In this document: piece by piece, positions 6,805 through 6,822 of the stretch
Layout: each line of letters starts with the position of its first letter
Position numbering within the stretch: the stretch's first letter is position 1
Origin: Bacillota bacterium
GTDB taxonomy: Bacteria > Bacillota > Clostridia > Lachnospirales > Anaerotignaceae
DNA length: 6,822 nt
Direction: 5' to 3'
Assembly (NCBI GenBank): GCA_023413275.1
Contig: JAEZPX010000012.1
Coordinates: forward strand, 1-6,822
Translations under genes and position numbers: made by a program
The notes under the pieces: generated by a model
Database searches by the model: none
What the model was told of the DNA's origin: nothing
The model's input: only the letters and a program-made list of their open reading frames with translations

Positions 6805-6822
6805 AAAAAGCGGGAAGCATTG
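6805..6822 (-). terminator. Right arm of a probable intrinsic terminator, cut by the window edge
   Basis: On the minus strand the GC-rich GCTTCCCGC (6818-6810) is followed directly by TTTTT (6809-6805), the usual ending of a Rho-independent terminator. The matching arm (GCGGGAAGC on the minus strand) would lie just beyond 6822, so it is not visible. If present, the adjoining gene is also read leftward and ends just outside the window, and the exporter operon starts independently of it. Confidence 0.4.

Noticed and set aside
1..6822. Insertion sequence, prophage or horizontally acquired island
   Set aside because: No transposase, integrase, terminal inverted repeats or abrupt change in base composition; the genes are housekeeping or common accessory types.

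Overview
The window looks like chromosomal DNA from a low-GC Bacillota, most likely a clostridial anaerobe of the Lachnospiraceae/Anaerotignum kind. This rests on AT-rich intergenic DNA, strong GGAGG ribosome binding sites, a DnaE with an intact-looking PHP domain, and a three-gene YknXYZ/MacAB-type exporter. The exact taxon is an inference. Every gene I can support lies on the minus strand, so transcription runs from right to left.

Layout from left to right. Positions 1-3159 hold the first 1053 codons of dnaE (replicative DNA polymerase III alpha subunit); its C-terminus runs off the left edge. Positions 3160-3562 are intergenic. They contain the dnaE ribosome binding site and a probable extended -10 promoter, a short direct repeat, two AT-rich dyads, and an intrinsic terminator belonging to the next operon. 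Positions 3563-6652 are a compact operon read as adaptor (5471-6652), ATPase (4765-5460), permease (3563-4768). The adaptor-ATPase gap is 10 bases and the ATPase-permease junction is a 4-base GTGA overlap. Positions 6653-6822 are the operon's upstream region: a perfect TATAAT without a good -35, helically phased AATATT-type repeats just upstream that look like a response-regulator site, and at the very end what looks like half of a terminator hairpin cut by the window edge.

The three exporter genes should form one tripartite pump. The FtsX/MacB-type permease has four membrane segments and a large extracytoplasmic domain, the ATPase powers it, and the membrane-anchored adaptor joins it on the outside. 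Relatives export peptides, antibiotics or toxic peptides; the substrate here cannot be read from the sequence. dnaE is functionally unrelated and is separated from the operon by a terminator and its own promoter.

I see no novel multi-gene system. The most notable observation is that the ATPase has leucine (codon CTT) where the switch-region (H-loop) histidine is expected, while all its other ATP-site motifs are intact. The upstream regulatory architecture is the next most useful thing to check.
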